A stretch of DNA of 64,000 nt from Nocardiopsis ansamitocini (GTDB taxonomy: Bacteria > Actinomycetota > Actinomycetes > Streptosporangiales > Streptosporangiaceae), in assembly GCF_030268225.1 (NCBI RefSeq), contig NZ_BSQG01000003.1:158991-222990 (forward strand), in the 5' to 3' direction. The number at the start of each line of letters is the position of its first letter. Positions within the stretch are counted from its first letter, which is position 1. Below the pieces are notes generated by a model. It saw only the letters and a program-made list of their open reading frames with translations, did not search any database and had not been told where the DNA came from. A program made the position numbers and the translations under genes. Shown here one piece after another: positions 25,919 through 34,921 of the stretch.

Positions 25919-26244
25919 CCTTCGGCCGGTCTGTCCAACGGAGCGGTCCGTCTGCGTTGCGCCCGGTCGATCCGCCGACGAAGTCGCCGCGCCAGGTGCA
26001 GTGCCCGGTCGCGATCCTCTCGGGCGTTCCACCATCGGGTGTACGCCTCGATGCGCGCCTGCCTGATGGTCTCAAGCTGCGCCTCTAGTTGCCGTACCTG
26101 CTGTTCGAGTTCGATGCGGTCGCGCTCGTAGCCGACCAGCACCTGACCACAGGCCTCCACCTGGTGTTCGACACGATCGGCCTCGGCGGCCAACCCGTCC
26201 AACACGAATGGCCTCCGGGGTCGATTTTCTCCGACGAACCACAT
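25915..26244 (-). CDS. Small coiled-coil protein
   Basis: 109 residues from the ATG at 26244 (AGAGGGAC upstream); the frame continues open to 26301. Residues about 20-95 are charged with heptad-like spacing (DRVEHQVEACGQVL, ELEQQVRQLEAQLETIRQ) predicting a long coiled coil, then a basic RRLRRRIDRAQRRR tail. No signal peptide or known domain. It follows the GT4 gene by 127 bp on the same strand and overlaps the previous gene by 4 nt. Function unknown. Confidence 0.55.
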   Translation of the reverse strand: MWFVGENRPRRPFVLDGLAAEADRVEHQVEACGQVLVGYERDRIELEQQVRQLEAQLETIRQARIEAYTRWWNAREDRDRALHLARRLRRRIDRAQRRRTAPLDRPAEG

Positions 26245-26371
26245 GTCCCTCTGTTTATCCCGAATGGCGCCGGAGTCAGCAAAACGGAGGGCAAAAAGCA
26301 TGGAAAGCGACTTAAAGTCGACGGTGCGGGCAGAATTAGGACCGATCTACCCGCACCAGTATTTTCTCGGC

Positions 26372-27655
26372 TCAGGCGGCTATTGCATTGCGTCGCCGCG
26401 TTTGGGCGGGACGCTGGATCGCTCGGCTCGACAGCGCCGGCGCCGGGTCGGGCCGCACCTGGTCGTAGATCTCCTCGAACCGGTCGAGCGAGCGCCGGTG
26501 GTCGTGGGTCTGGGCGATCTCCCGGCTGGCAGCGCCCATCGAAGCGGTGCGCTCGGGAGACTCCAGTACGGCCAGCAGCCGCTGGGTCAGGGTCGCCACG
26601 TCGCCCGGCGGGTACAGGTAGCCGTTGCGTCCGGAGCGCACCAGGTGGGGGAGCGCCAGCGCGTCGGCGGCCACCACCGGCAGCCCGGTGGACATCGCCT
26701 CCAACGTCGCGATGCTCTGCAGCTCCGCGACGCTGCCGATCGCGAACAGGTCGGCGGCGACGTAGACCAGCGGCAGCTCCTCGTCGGAGACGAACCCCAG
26801 GAATCGCACGCGCTCGGCCACTCCCAGGTCATCGGCGAGCTGCTGGAGCTCGGCGCGACGCTGCCCGGTCCCCACCAGCGCCAATTGGACATCACGGTGG
26901 TTGAGCAGCCGGGGAAGAGAACGGATCAGGTCGTCGATCCGCTTCTCCTCGTCCAGGCGCCCCACGAACACCATGGTCTCGCGGTTGGGGAGGCCCAGGT
27001 GCAGACGCGCCGCCGCGCGCTCCCGCGGGCGCGGCTGGAAACGCTCCAGGTCGATACCGCAGGACACCGACTCGATGGGGCGGTCGAACCCCTTTCCCGA
27101 GAGGAGCTGTGCCGCCCGGTCGGTGGGGGTGGTGACGTAGTCGGCCTCATAGGCCACCTGGATCATGTCGCGCCACGCCAGCGAGCCGGTGACGGTGTGC
27201 AGGGGCGCCGGGATGTGGGCGTGCGCGAACAGGTTGTCGGGCATGAAGTGGTTGGTCAGCACGACGGGCGTGCCCGATCGGCGCCCGCAGCGAATGGCCG
27301 CCCGGCTGATGGTGAAGTGGCTCTGGGCGTGGACCACGTGGGGGGCGAGCCGGTCGATCAGCCGGGCCACGTGCCCGGTCACCCCGAGCGGGACCGCGGT
27401 ACGCATCGTCGGGTGGACCAGTACCGAGGCGGAGCGGAGCCGGTGCAGCGTCACCCCGTCCTGGTACTCGATGCGGGGGGCGCCGGAGGCCGAGGCACAG
27501 ACCACGTGCACGTCGTTGCCGCGTTCGGCCAGTCCCGTGGCCAGCCGGTAGGTGAAGTACCCGGCCCCGTTCACATCCGGTGGGTAGGTGTCGGTCCCGA
27601 TCAGGATGCGCCGGGGTTTGCTGGACGTGCGCACGCGATTGGTCGGCAGGCTCAT
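26372..27655 (-). CDS. GT4 glycosyltransferase
   Basis: 427 residues from the ATG at 27655, 6 nt after AGGAGA. GT-B fold: the N-terminal acceptor domain begins RILIGTDTYPPDVNGAGYF (about 16-34); the C-terminal donor domain has VFVGRLDEEKRIDDLI (about 233-248) and the EX7E-type motif ELQSIATLEAM (about 321-331) followed by GLPVVAAD. These match retaining GT4 enzymes acting on GDP-mannose or UDP-sugars for phosphatidylinositol mannosides or other glycolipids. The start overlaps the stop of the upstream transporter gene by 4 nt, so the two are co-translated; the permease may supply or export the lipid or sugar (inference). Confidence 0.85.
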   Translation of the reverse strand: MSLPTNRVRTSSKPRRILIGTDTYPPDVNGAGYFTYRLATGLAERGNDVHVVCASASGAPRIEYQDGVTLHRLRSASVLVHPTMRTAVPLGVTGHVARLIDRLAPHVVHAQSHFTISRAAIRCGRRSGTPVVLTNHFMPDNLFAHAHIPAPLHTVTGSLAWRDMIQVAYEADYVTTPTDRAAQLLSGKGFDRPIESVSCGIDLERFQPRPRERAAARLHLGLPNRETMVFVGRLDEEKRIDDLIRSLPRLLNHRDVQLALVGTGQRRAELQQLADDLGVAERVRFLGFVSDEELPLVYVAADLFAIGSVAELQSIATLEAMSTGLPVVAADALALPHLVRSGRNGYLYPPGDVATLTQRLLAVLESPERTASMGAASREIAQTHDHRRSLDRFEEIYDQVRPDPAPALSSRAIQRPAQTRRRNAIAA

Positions 27656-28572
27656 TTGGCGTCTCCTGAAGAAGTCGTGTCGACGAGTTCGGGCCCGGGG
27701 CCGTTCCCGTGCCGGTTTCCCGCTTCGGGGTTGCGGTTCTTGGCCCGTGCCAGCACGGCCGTTCCGGCAATGGCCAGCGCGGCGGCGCCGGTGGCCAGGA
27801 GCTGGTCGGCCAAGGTCGTGGGCAGCCCTTCGCCCAACACCAGCGCGCCGATCCCCGCCCCTGTTATGGGGTCGACGACCAGCAACGTTGCGTAGGCAGC
27901 GGCGAAGTGGCCGGTGCGATAGGCGTTCTGCTGGAGGAGGCCGCCGAACAGGGCGACGGCCACCGCCAGTACGGTCAGCCAGCTGAGTACCGCGATCGGA
28001 TTCGATGCCGCGGCGGCGGCGACCACCCGGGCCAGGGCCGAGGTGGTACCCAGCGCGATGCCCCCCATGGTGGCCAGCAGTACCGCCCGTGCGCCCACAG
28101 GGACCCAAGGGGCAGCGAAGTAGACGGCCAGCCCCACGACGGCCACCGTTCCGGTGAGCGCCAGTGCCGCGGGCAGCGGCAGTTCAGGGGCCGACGAGGT
28201 GTGGTGCGGGAAGAGGAACAGGACACCGGCCAGACCGACCATGACGGCCAGCCCCGCGAGGATCTGACTGGACCGCACCCGTGTGCGGTTGAACACCGCC
28301 GACAACACGATCGCGAACAACAGGCCGGTGACACCGATGGGTTGGATGATGGTCAGTGGAGCACCGCTGAGCGCCACCAGGTGCAGGCCGACCCCGGCTC
28401 CCACCGCCAGTGTGCCGAGCACCCACCGCGGGCTGCGTGCCAGATGCAGCAGGAAACCCAGCCTGGCGACACTGTGCCCGGGAGCGCGCACCGTGTCGCG
28501 TTCCTGGAGTGCCGACCCCAGTGCCATGCAGAACGCCCCGCACAACGCGATTCCGACGGACCAGAACATCAT
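27652..28572 (-). CDS. DMT/EamA-like multispan membrane transporter
   Basis: 306 residues with about nine or ten hydrophobic segments, beginning MMFWSVGIALCGAFCMALGS, and an internal pattern LTIIQPIGVTGLLFAIVL followed later by ATLLVVDPITGAGIGALVLG, the paired half-repeat typical of drug/metabolite transporter (EamA/DMT) proteins. The hydrophilic C-tail is Asn/Gly/Pro-rich. Substrate unknown. It lies upstream of and overlaps the GT4 gene by 4 nt. Two adjacent ATG codons make the start ambiguous by one codon. Confidence 0.8.
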   Translation of the reverse strand: MMFWSVGIALCGAFCMALGSALQERDTVRAPGHSVARLGFLLHLARSPRWVLGTLAVGAGVGLHLVALSGAPLTIIQPIGVTGLLFAIVLSAVFNRTRVRSSQILAGLAVMVGLAGVLFLFPHHTSSAPELPLPAALALTGTVAVVGLAVYFAAPWVPVGARAVLLATMGGIALGTTSALARVVAAAAASNPIAVLSWLTVLAVAVALFGGLLQQNAYRTGHFAAAYATLLVVDPITGAGIGALVLGEGLPTTLADQLLATGAAALAIAGTAVLARAKNRNPEAGNRHGNGPGPELVDTTSSGDAK

Positions 28573-29048
28573 GAGGAGACCACTCCCCGGCCGTCCGCTC
28601 GCGGAGTGGTCGCCACGGTGCGTCTCCTCTTCCTCGGTGCGGCGTCCGAGACACGCCGCGCATACTGATGACGGTACGGATCGGCTGCTGCCCCGATCGA
28701 TAAGGCCAACACCCGAACAGGGGTGGTGGCAGCTCTACCGGTAGCGGGATGGGTGGCCACATATCCGCACCGTGCGTGTGCCGGTAATGGCGTCGGACCT
28801 GCGCGCATTTCAGCCTCCTGTCGGCAGGTCCGCCGTTTTTGCGTGAATGCCGGTGGAATCGACGAGGTTTTCCTTCTCCGAACCGTAGATATCCCCAGTT
28901 GGTTTCGCGTCGCCCAAAATTCTGGGATTCCGTGGAGAAATCTTCGCCAAAAGTTGGCAATAGGCGTACTCTTCGCAGCCCTCGCCGTTCGGAGGGCACG
29001 GCAGGGCGACGGGACGGCGGGGGAGGCCGTTGAGCGGGCGCTGCCCGA
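28573..29048. other. Long intergenic region upstream of the transporter-GT4 operon
   Basis: 476 bp. The right part (28830-28980) is AT-richer and has short inverted repeats on the minus strand (GCCAA-CTT-TTGGC). It probably holds the promoter for the transporter gene and the end of the spermidine-synthase-like transcript. No coding signal. Confidence 0.5.
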
Positions 29049-30524
29049 TCAGGTCAGGTAGGGGGTGAGGAGCTGGTCGACCGGTGCGTAGTCGTCGGTG
29101 AGGACCTGGCCCTGCGCCGACCAGCGGTCCAGGAGCGCGGGACCGGCGAGGGCGCCGGGCTGTTCGGCCCCGGCCAGCAGCGGTTCCAGCGACGCGGTGT
29201 CCAGCGGGGTGTTGGAGGCGATGACCACGTGGTTGCCGCCCACCGCCGAGTCGAGGCCGTCGCGGTCGGCCACCACGGCCACGTGCGCGAAGACCTCTTC
29301 CAGGGTCGCCACCTCGGCGGCGACGAAGGAGCGCGGGCCCCGATCGATGATGTTGGCCAGGTAGAGACCGTCCGGGCGCAGCACCCGGTCGATCTGCTCG
29401 GCGAATTCCAGGGTGCTCAGGTGCCAGGGCACACTCAACCCGCCGAACGCGTCACCGATGACGACGTCACGGCTTGCGGTGGGCGCCGCGGTCATGGCGG
29501 TGCGCGCGTCCCCCTCGACGACCTCCAGGTCCGGCCCGGTGCGCAGATCCAGTTCGTCACGGGCCATCCGGGTCACCGCCGGGTCCACCTCGAACACCAG
29601 GCTGGTCGAGCCCGGACGCGCGCTCGCCAGCCAGCGGGGCATCGTGTAGGCCCCGCCTCCGACGTGCAGGGCGGCCAGCGGTCCTTCGGGCGGCAATGCC
29701 TCCAGGGCCGCGCCGAACCACTGCGTGTAGCCGAACTCCAGGTGCAGTGGGTCGGACACGTCCACGTAACCGTGCCGTAGATCGTCCAGCAGGAGAACCC
29801 GGCCGCTCGCGCGCTCGGGGTCGGGGAGCACCCGCGCGCAGTAGTACGCGGTCTCGGCGTCGCAAGGGGACTGCACGCGTACCAGCATCGTGGCGCCCAG
29901 GGCGCAGACCAGCAGGGCGCACAGCGTCTGGCCTGGCGTGGTCACCAGCCGTCCGCCGCGCACCAGGAACGGTGCGCCCAACAGGACGAGGGCCCCGCCG
30001 GTCACCAGCAGTACCATCGACACCGGTAGGGCGGCGATCAGGACGTAGCCGGTCAGGAAGGTCCCGGCCAGCGCACCCAGCGTGCCCCACGCGCTGAAGC
30101 GTCCGATGATGCTGCCGCTGTGCTCCAGGTCCGCCAGCTGGGTTTTGACCACGACCGGGGTCACGGCGGACAGCAGTGCAACCGGTACCGCGATGCTCAA
30201 CGCCACGAGGAAGAGGGCGGTGAAGGGGCCGGCCCCGCTCAGCGAGGGACCCAGCAGCAGCACCAGGGGACGGGCCAGCAGGGTCGTCCCGCCTCCGAAG
30301 ACCAGCAGCACGCCCAGGACCGGTCCGGTGCTCCAGCGGTCGGCCGCGTCTCCGCCGGCTTTGGCCCCCAGGGCGATCGCGCCGAGTGCCACTCCGATGG
30401 CCGCGGTGTAGGTCTCCAGGGTGTCACCGGCGTAGGGGGCGACGAGCCGGGTCACCGCCACCTCCAGGACCAGTACGACCGCTGAGGAGAAGACGACGAC
30501 CACCGTGGCGAGGATTCGGTTCAC
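29049..30524 (-). CDS. Membrane protein fused to spermidine-synthase-like domain
   Basis: 491 residues. The N-terminal half (about 1-220) has seven or more membrane segments, opening MNRILATVVVVFSSAVVLVLEVAVT. The C-terminal half is a spermidine-synthase-type Rossmann methyltransferase fold with ALHVGGGAYTMPRW (about 276-289), VFEVDPAVTRMA and VIGDAFGGLSVPWHLST (about 350-366). Such fusions are common in actinobacteria; whether they make polyamines is unclear and the polyamine-site residues are not obviously kept. Single gene; the next minus-strand gene upstream is a GT4 ending in a terminator. Confidence 0.85.
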   Translation of the reverse strand: MNRILATVVVVFSSAVVLVLEVAVTRLVAPYAGDTLETYTAAIGVALGAIALGAKAGGDAADRWSTGPVLGVLLVFGGGTTLLARPLVLLLGPSLSGAGPFTALFLVALSIAVPVALLSAVTPVVVKTQLADLEHSGSIIGRFSAWGTLGALAGTFLTGYVLIAALPVSMVLLVTGGALVLLGAPFLVRGGRLVTTPGQTLCALLVCALGATMLVRVQSPCDAETAYYCARVLPDPERASGRVLLLDDLRHGYVDVSDPLHLEFGYTQWFGAALEALPPEGPLAALHVGGGAYTMPRWLASARPGSTSLVFEVDPAVTRMARDELDLRTGPDLEVVEGDARTAMTAAPTASRDVVIGDAFGGLSVPWHLSTLEFAEQIDRVLRPDGLYLANIIDRGPRSFVAAEVATLEEVFAHVAVVADRDGLDSAVGGNHVVIASNTPLDTASLEPLLAGAEQPGALAGPALLDRWSAQGQVLTDDYAPVDQLLTPYLT

Positions 30525-30581
30525 GCCAAGCGAGCGTAGTGGAGTTGCGCTCCCGGCGGGGTGCCGACCGGTCGAGGCGAG

Positions 30582-30616
30582 GGCGGGCCGCTCGAAGCGG
30601 AAGGGAGCGGCCCGCC
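30582..30616 (-). terminator. Terminator after the GT4 gene
   Basis: GGCGGGCCGCTC (30582-30593) pairs perfectly with GAGCGGCCCGCC (30605-30616) around an 11-nt loop, starting 28 nt beyond the GT4 stop. Confidence 0.8.
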
Positions 30617-30643
30617 CCGCCGTCAGGGTCAGCGTAACGCGGA

Positions 30644-31810
30644 TCAGGGGTGCGAAGGGGAGACGGGGACGAGGCTGTCACTGGGGGCGGTTACCGCACG
30701 GTAGTGCCGGATCAGCAGTGCGTTGACCGATTCCCAGGTCCGCGCGCTCACGCTGGGCCGGGCGGCCGCGGCGAGCCTGGACCGCACGTCCGTGTTGTGC
30801 ACCAGACGCCCCGCGGCCAACCGCAACCCGCGCACCGAGTCCGGTGCGTAGCGCAGTCCGTTGCAGCCGTCTTCCACCAGGTCCAGGGGGCCGCCCGCCG
30901 CCGGGGCCACCACCGGTACCCCCGAGCTCAGCGCTTCCTGGAGGGCCTGGCAGAAAGTCTCGTCGGCACCGGTGTGCACGAAGACGTCCATGCTGGCGTA
31001 GAGCCGGGACAGGTCGCTGCCCGTACGCTGCCCGGTGAAGACGGCCCCCGGGAGTCTGCGCCGCAACCGCGCGCGGTCGGGGCCGTCCCCCACGACGACC
31101 AGCCGGACACCGCGAAGTTTCGCCACCTCCGCGAGCAGTCCCACCCGCTTGTCCCGGGACAGCCGCCCCACGTATCCCACGATCACCTGCCCGTCAGGGG
31201 CGAGCCGGCGGCGCAGTGCCTCGTCCCGGTGGGCGGGGTGAAAGCGTTCGGTGTCCACTCCGCGCGGCCACAGACTCAGGCGTGGAAAGTCCCGCGCGGT
31301 CAGCAGCTCCAGCGTGGCGGTGGAGGGGACCAGGGTGCGGTCCACCGCCGAATGGAGCCGGCGCAGGTAGGGCCACAGCGTGCCGGCCCCCGGGATGTTG
31401 TAGCGGCCGGCGAAGCCGACCAGGTCGGTCTGGAAGACCGCGACGGTGGGAAGCGCCCACCGCCGGGACACCTCTACCGCGGTGTGTCCGAGCAGGGCGG
31501 GCGAGGCCAGGTGGACGACATCGGGGGAGAACCCGCGGAGCGCGGTGGTCATCAACCGGCGCGTGGGAAGTCCGGCGGAGAAGGACCGGTAGCCGGGCAG
31601 GGGGACGCCGGGGAGCCGGATCACGGGAAAGCCCGCGTAGTGGGCCGGTCCGTGGCCCGGAGCGATGATCACCGCCTCGTGGCCGTCTGCGGCGAGGTGG
31701 TCGGCGACCCGGCAGACCGAATTGGTCACGCCGTTGACCTGGGGCAGGAAGGATTCGGTGACGATGGCCACGCGCAATGGCGCGCCACCGTCGGCGGGAA
31801 CGGGAGGCAT
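30644..31810 (-). CDS. GT4 alpha-mannosyltransferase-like protein
   Basis: 388 residues from the ATG at 31810 (GGGGAGAAGCC upstream). A much longer open frame continues upstream but is a shadow of the symporter and thiD genes. GT-B fold: LRVAIVTESFLPQVNGVTNS (about 12-31) is the hallmark start of MgtA/PimB-like GDP-mannose-dependent mannosyltransferases. The donor domain has IVGYVGRLSRDKRV (about 200-213) and the EX7E motif ETFCQALQEALSSGVPVV (about 288-305). It is likely to add mannose to a lipid or lipoglycan at the cytoplasmic face. It is divergent from the DUF6457 gene. Confidence 0.88.
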   Translation of the reverse strand: MPPVPADGGAPLRVAIVTESFLPQVNGVTNSVCRVADHLAADGHEAVIIAPGHGPAHYAGFPVIRLPGVPLPGYRSFSAGLPTRRLMTTALRGFSPDVVHLASPALLGHTAVEVSRRWALPTVAVFQTDLVGFAGRYNIPGAGTLWPYLRRLHSAVDRTLVPSTATLELLTARDFPRLSLWPRGVDTERFHPAHRDEALRRRLAPDGQVIVGYVGRLSRDKRVGLLAEVAKLRGVRLVVVGDGPDRARLRRRLPGAVFTGQRTGSDLSRLYASMDVFVHTGADETFCQALQEALSSGVPVVAPAAGGPLDLVEDGCNGLRYAPDSVRGLRLAAGRLVHNTDVRSRLAAAARPSVSARTWESVNALLIRHYRAVTAPSDSLVPVSPSHP

Positions 31811-32032
31811 TGGCTTCTCCCCACGGGAGCGAGGGTCCGGCCGGGCCGCGCCCGGCCTTGCGCTCCCGACGTTAAGCGGCTGTCGTGAACCCGGCCCGCG
31901 CGCGGGGTGAACACCGGATTGAGTCCGGTGAACGCCGGCATCGCTTTCCGCCGTGCCGCCTGTCCGATCGGTCGCCTTCCAAGGCAGTATTGTGCCCGCT
32001 ACCTGCCCGTCGTCGTGAAAGGAGTCCGTACG

Positions 32033-32284
32033 GTGACACTCACCGAATGGGCGCGGATCGTCTGCGCCGAACTGGGGATGCCCGACGAGATGGACCGGTC
32101 CGATGTGGACCGCATCCTCGACCTCGCCCGGGACGCGGCGCATTCGGTGGCCCGCCCGGCGGCGCCGCTCACCACCTACCTGCTGGGTATCGCGGTGGGC
32201 CGGGGCGCCGACCCGGCGCAGGCCGCTGCCGTGCTGAGCAGGCTGGCACTCGAACAGGCATCCGATCCCGATGCGGATCGGTAA
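32033..32284 (+). CDS. DUF6457 protein
   Basis: 83 residues from the GTG at 32033, 8 nt after AAAGGAG. The whole protein is a DUF6457 domain: LTEWARIVCAELGMPD at 3-18, RILDLARDAAHSVARPAAPL near 32-51, TTYLLGIAVGRG at 52-63. This is a small helical domain of unknown function, in my memory often near molybdenum cofactor genes. None are seen here. Length and start fit the family well. Confidence 0.8.
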   Translation: MTLTEWARIVCAELGMPDEMDRSDVDRILDLARDAAHSVARPAAPLTTYLLGIAVGRGADPAQAAAVLSRLALEQASDPDADR

Positions 32285-32473
32285 CCGGCCCCGAGACCGT
32301 CGTGCTGACCGAACGTGACTCGACGGTGACGAATCGGTGGGACTCTGGACGCTTGCCCCAGTAGGCCACCGGCGACGTCCCCGACATCCGGTCCGACCCC
32401 CGCCCCCGGTCAGGGCCGCACACGAACCGGGTGCGGACGGTGTATCCGCGCCCGTAGAACAGGAATCCAGACC

Positions 32474-33868
32474 GTGCAAGAACTTCAGAAGATCCTCGAT
32501 ACGGCGGTCGACACGATTTGGGGGCCGCTCGTCCTCATCCCGTTGTTGCTGCTGACCGGACTGTTTCTGACGATCAGGCTCGGCGGCCTGCAGTTCCGGA
32601 CGCTCTTCCACGCGTTGTGGCTGGCGCTGGTGCGCCGTGAGGAGAAGGGCTCCGCCGAGGGCGACGTCTCGCACTACAAGGCACTGGCCACCGCAATGGC
32701 CGCCACCATCGGTGTGGGCAACATCGCCGGTGTGGCCACCGCCATCGGCATCGGCGGCCCGGGCGCGCTGTTCTGGATGTGGATGACCGGCCTCGTGGGC
32801 ATGGCCACCAAGTACAGCGAGGGCCTGCTCGGCGTGATGTACCGCCGCCCCGACGCGAAGGGCGAGATGAGCGGTGGCCCGATGTTCTACCTGAGCCGGG
32901 GGGTCGGCGGTAACTTCGGGAAGATCCTGGGCGCCGCGTTCGCCGTCTTCGGCGCCGTCGCCGCGTTCGGCATCGGCAACATGGTGCAGTCCAACACCGT
33001 GGCCGCCCAGTTGGAGTCCACCTGGCAGGTCGAGCCGTGGATGACCGGCGCGGCCCTGGTGGCGGCCACCGCCATCGTGGTCCTGGGCGGGATCAAGAGC
33101 ATCAGCAACTTCGCCGCCGCGTTCGTGCCGTTCATGTGCGTCGCCTTCATGCTCAGCAACATCGTCGTCCTGCTGGTGTTCGTCGACCAGCTCCCCTCCG
33201 CGCTCGCCCTCGTCGTCACCGACGCGTTCACCGGCACCGCGGCGGTCGGCGGTTTCGCCGGCTCCGGTGTCCTGATCGCCATCCAGATGGGGGTGGCGCG
33301 CGGGATCTTCTCCAACGAGTCGGGTCTGGGCACCGGGGCGATCGCCGCGTCCGCCGCCAAGACCAGCCAGCCGGTGCGCCAGGGCATGGTCTCCATGACC
33401 CAGACCTTCATCGACACCCTGATCATGGTCACGCTCACCGCGCTGGCCATCATCGTCACCGGGGCGTGGAAGGTCGAGGGCCTGGCGGGAGCCCCGATGA
33501 CCTCCTGGGCACTGGACCAGGCGCTCCCCGGGAGCTGGGGCAGCTACACCATCGCCGTGGGCGTCCTGGTCTTCGCCTTCACCACGATCCTGGGCTGGTG
33601 CTACTACGGCGAACGCTGCATGGACTTCCTCTTCGGCCGGGCCGCGGTCCTGCCCTACCGGCTGATCTTCGTGGGCGCGGTGTTCGTCGGCGCGGTCTGG
33701 GAGCTCGACGTGGTGTGGGCGTTCAGCGACATCGCCAACGGACTCATGGCGCTGCCCAACCTGGTGGGCCTGCTCCTGCTGTCGCCGGTCATCGTGGCCG
33801 AGACCAAGAAGTACTTCGCCAACCCCAATTGGCGCGACCCCGACAACCTGGTGGACGTGCGCTCCTAG
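32474..33868 (+). CDS. Sodium/proton:alanine or glycine symporter (AGCS family)
   Basis: 464 residues starting at GTG 32474 (AGGAATCC upstream), about 11 membrane segments. AGCS signatures: ATAMAATIGVGNIAGVATAI (about 76-95), GPGALFWMWMTGLVGMATKY (about 98-117), and GIFSNESGLGTGAIAASAAK (about 277-296). It imports alanine or glycine with Na+ or H+. The LGWCYYGERCMDFLFG and LPNLVGLLLLSPVI segments near the C-terminus are typical. It ends in a strong terminator at 33893. Confidence 0.92.
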   Translation: MQELQKILDTAVDTIWGPLVLIPLLLLTGLFLTIRLGGLQFRTLFHALWLALVRREEKGSAEGDVSHYKALATAMAATIGVGNIAGVATAIGIGGPGALFWMWMTGLVGMATKYSEGLLGVMYRRPDAKGEMSGGPMFYLSRGVGGNFGKILGAAFAVFGAVAAFGIGNMVQSNTVAAQLESTWQVEPWMTGAALVAATAIVVLGGIKSISNFAAAFVPFMCVAFMLSNIVVLLVFVDQLPSALALVVTDAFTGTAAVGGFAGSGVLIAIQMGVARGIFSNESGLGTGAIAASAAKTSQPVRQGMVSMTQTFIDTLIMVTLTALAIIVTGAWKVEGLAGAPMTSWALDQALPGSWGSYTIAVGVLVFAFTTILGWCYYGERCMDFLFGRAAVLPYRLIFVGAVFVGAVWELDVVWAFSDIANGLMALPNLVGLLLLSPVIVAETKKYFANPNWRDPDNLVDVRS

Positions 33869-33892
33869 CGCCGCTCGCTGTCGGATGGCAGG

Positions 33893-33931
33893 ACGGCGGC
33901 GGCGCACCCCAATGGGGTGCGCCGCCGCCGT
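33893..33931 (+). terminator. Strong terminator after the AGCS gene
   Basis: A perfect 18-bp stem: ACGGCGGCGGCGCACCCC (33893-33910), loop AAT, GGGGTGCGCCGCCGCCGT (33914-33931). Confidence 0.9.
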
Positions 33932-33932
33932 T

Positions 33933-33980
33933 GCGTTCGCCCCGCCGCGCGTTCGCCCCGCCGCGCGTTCGCCCCGCCGC
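33933..33980. repeat. Three 16-bp tandem repeats
   Basis: GCGTTCGCCCCGCCGC occurs three times without a gap (33933-33948, 33949-33964, 33965-33980), directly after the AGCS terminator and before the thiD stop at 34026. Non-coding; may arise by slippage. Confidence 0.9.
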
Positions 33981-34025
33981 GCGGACGGGGCGGGGAGCGT
34001 TCGGGACCGGTGCCGGACGAAGCGG

Positions 34026-34850
34026 TTAGGAGCCCGACGCCTTCTTCTCCTGCCACCACGCGTAGAAGTGGTGTACGGGGCCCTTGCCGTGACCCACGTC
34101 GAGTTCGTCGGCGTGCCGCAGGGCCTCGGTGAGGTAGGACTTGGCGTCGCGCACCGCCGAGGACCAGTCCGGACGCTGGGGGCGCAGCGCGGCGATCGCC
34201 GAGGACAGCGTGCACCCGGTCCCATGGGTGTTCGTGGTGTCGACCCGGGGTGCGGTCAGTGTCTCGGGGGGCGCGTCCGGGGCGAGCAGCAGATCGGTGC
34301 TGGTGGCACCGCGGAGGTGTCCGCCCTTGAGCAGCACTCGTGCGGGGCCCAGCTCCACCAAGCGGTGTGCCTGCTCGGCCATCTCCGCCAGGTCCACGGC
34401 CTCGGTGCAGCCGAGCAGGTCGGCGGACTCGGGAAGGTTCGGCGTGATCAGGTCCGCGCGCGGCAGCAGCTGCGAGCGCAGGGCACCGACGGCTTCCTCG
34501 GCCAGCAGCCGGTCGCCGCTCTTGGCGACCATCACCGGATCCAGGACGACGTTGGGCAGCCGGTAGGCGTCGATGGCGTCGGCCACCGCGCCGATCACCT
34601 CCGCGTTGGAGAGCATCCCGATCTTGACGGCGTCCACGCGCACGTCCCGCAGCAGCGTGTCCAACTGGCTGGTCACGAAGCGCGCGGGAACGTCGTGGAC
34701 TTCCGTCACCCCGGTGGTCGTCTGCGCGACCAGGGCCGTCACCACGGTCATCCCGTAGCCGCCCAGCGCCGAGAACGCCTTGAGGTCGGCCTGGATGCCC
34801 GCGCCCCCACTGGGGTCGGTCCCTGCGATGGACAGGATGTTGAAGCTCAA
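34026..34850 (-). CDS. thiD: Hydroxymethylpyrimidine/phosphomethylpyrimidine kinase
   Basis: 274 residues from the TTG at 34850 (GAAGGG upstream); no ATG or GTG in frame gives the right N-terminus. A ribokinase-like enzyme phosphorylating HMP and HMP-P for thiamine. NILSIAGTDPSGGAGIQADL at 3-22, VLDPVMVAKSG near 106-116 and the anion hole with catalytic Cys in TNTHGTGCTLSSAIA (about 204-218) are all present. Length is normal. The thiamine genes usually near thiD are absent, so this may be a standalone salvage copy. It is followed upstream on the same strand by DUF368, with 71 bp between. Confidence 0.9.
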   Translation of the reverse strand: MSFNILSIAGTDPSGGAGIQADLKAFSALGGYGMTVVTALVAQTTTGVTEVHDVPARFVTSQLDTLLRDVRVDAVKIGMLSNAEVIGAVADAIDAYRLPNVVLDPVMVAKSGDRLLAEEAVGALRSQLLPRADLITPNLPESADLLGCTEAVDLAEMAEQAHRLVELGPARVLLKGGHLRGATSTDLLLAPDAPPETLTAPRVDTTNTHGTGCTLSSAIAALRPQRPDWSSAVRDAKSYLTEALRHADELDVGHGKGPVHHFYAWWQEKKASGS

Positions 34851-34921
34851 GGGGACGTCCCTTCGCCAGGTGGTGCCGGCATCGACTGCGGTATCGGTGG
34901 AGCGGCCGCGCGGGCCGGCCG

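Noticed and set aside
31811-34225. Very long minus-strand reading frame upstream of the GT4 start
   Set aside because: It is the antisense of the AGCS symporter and neighbours, with a His/Gly/Gln-rich composition typical of shadow frames; the GT4 begins at 31810.
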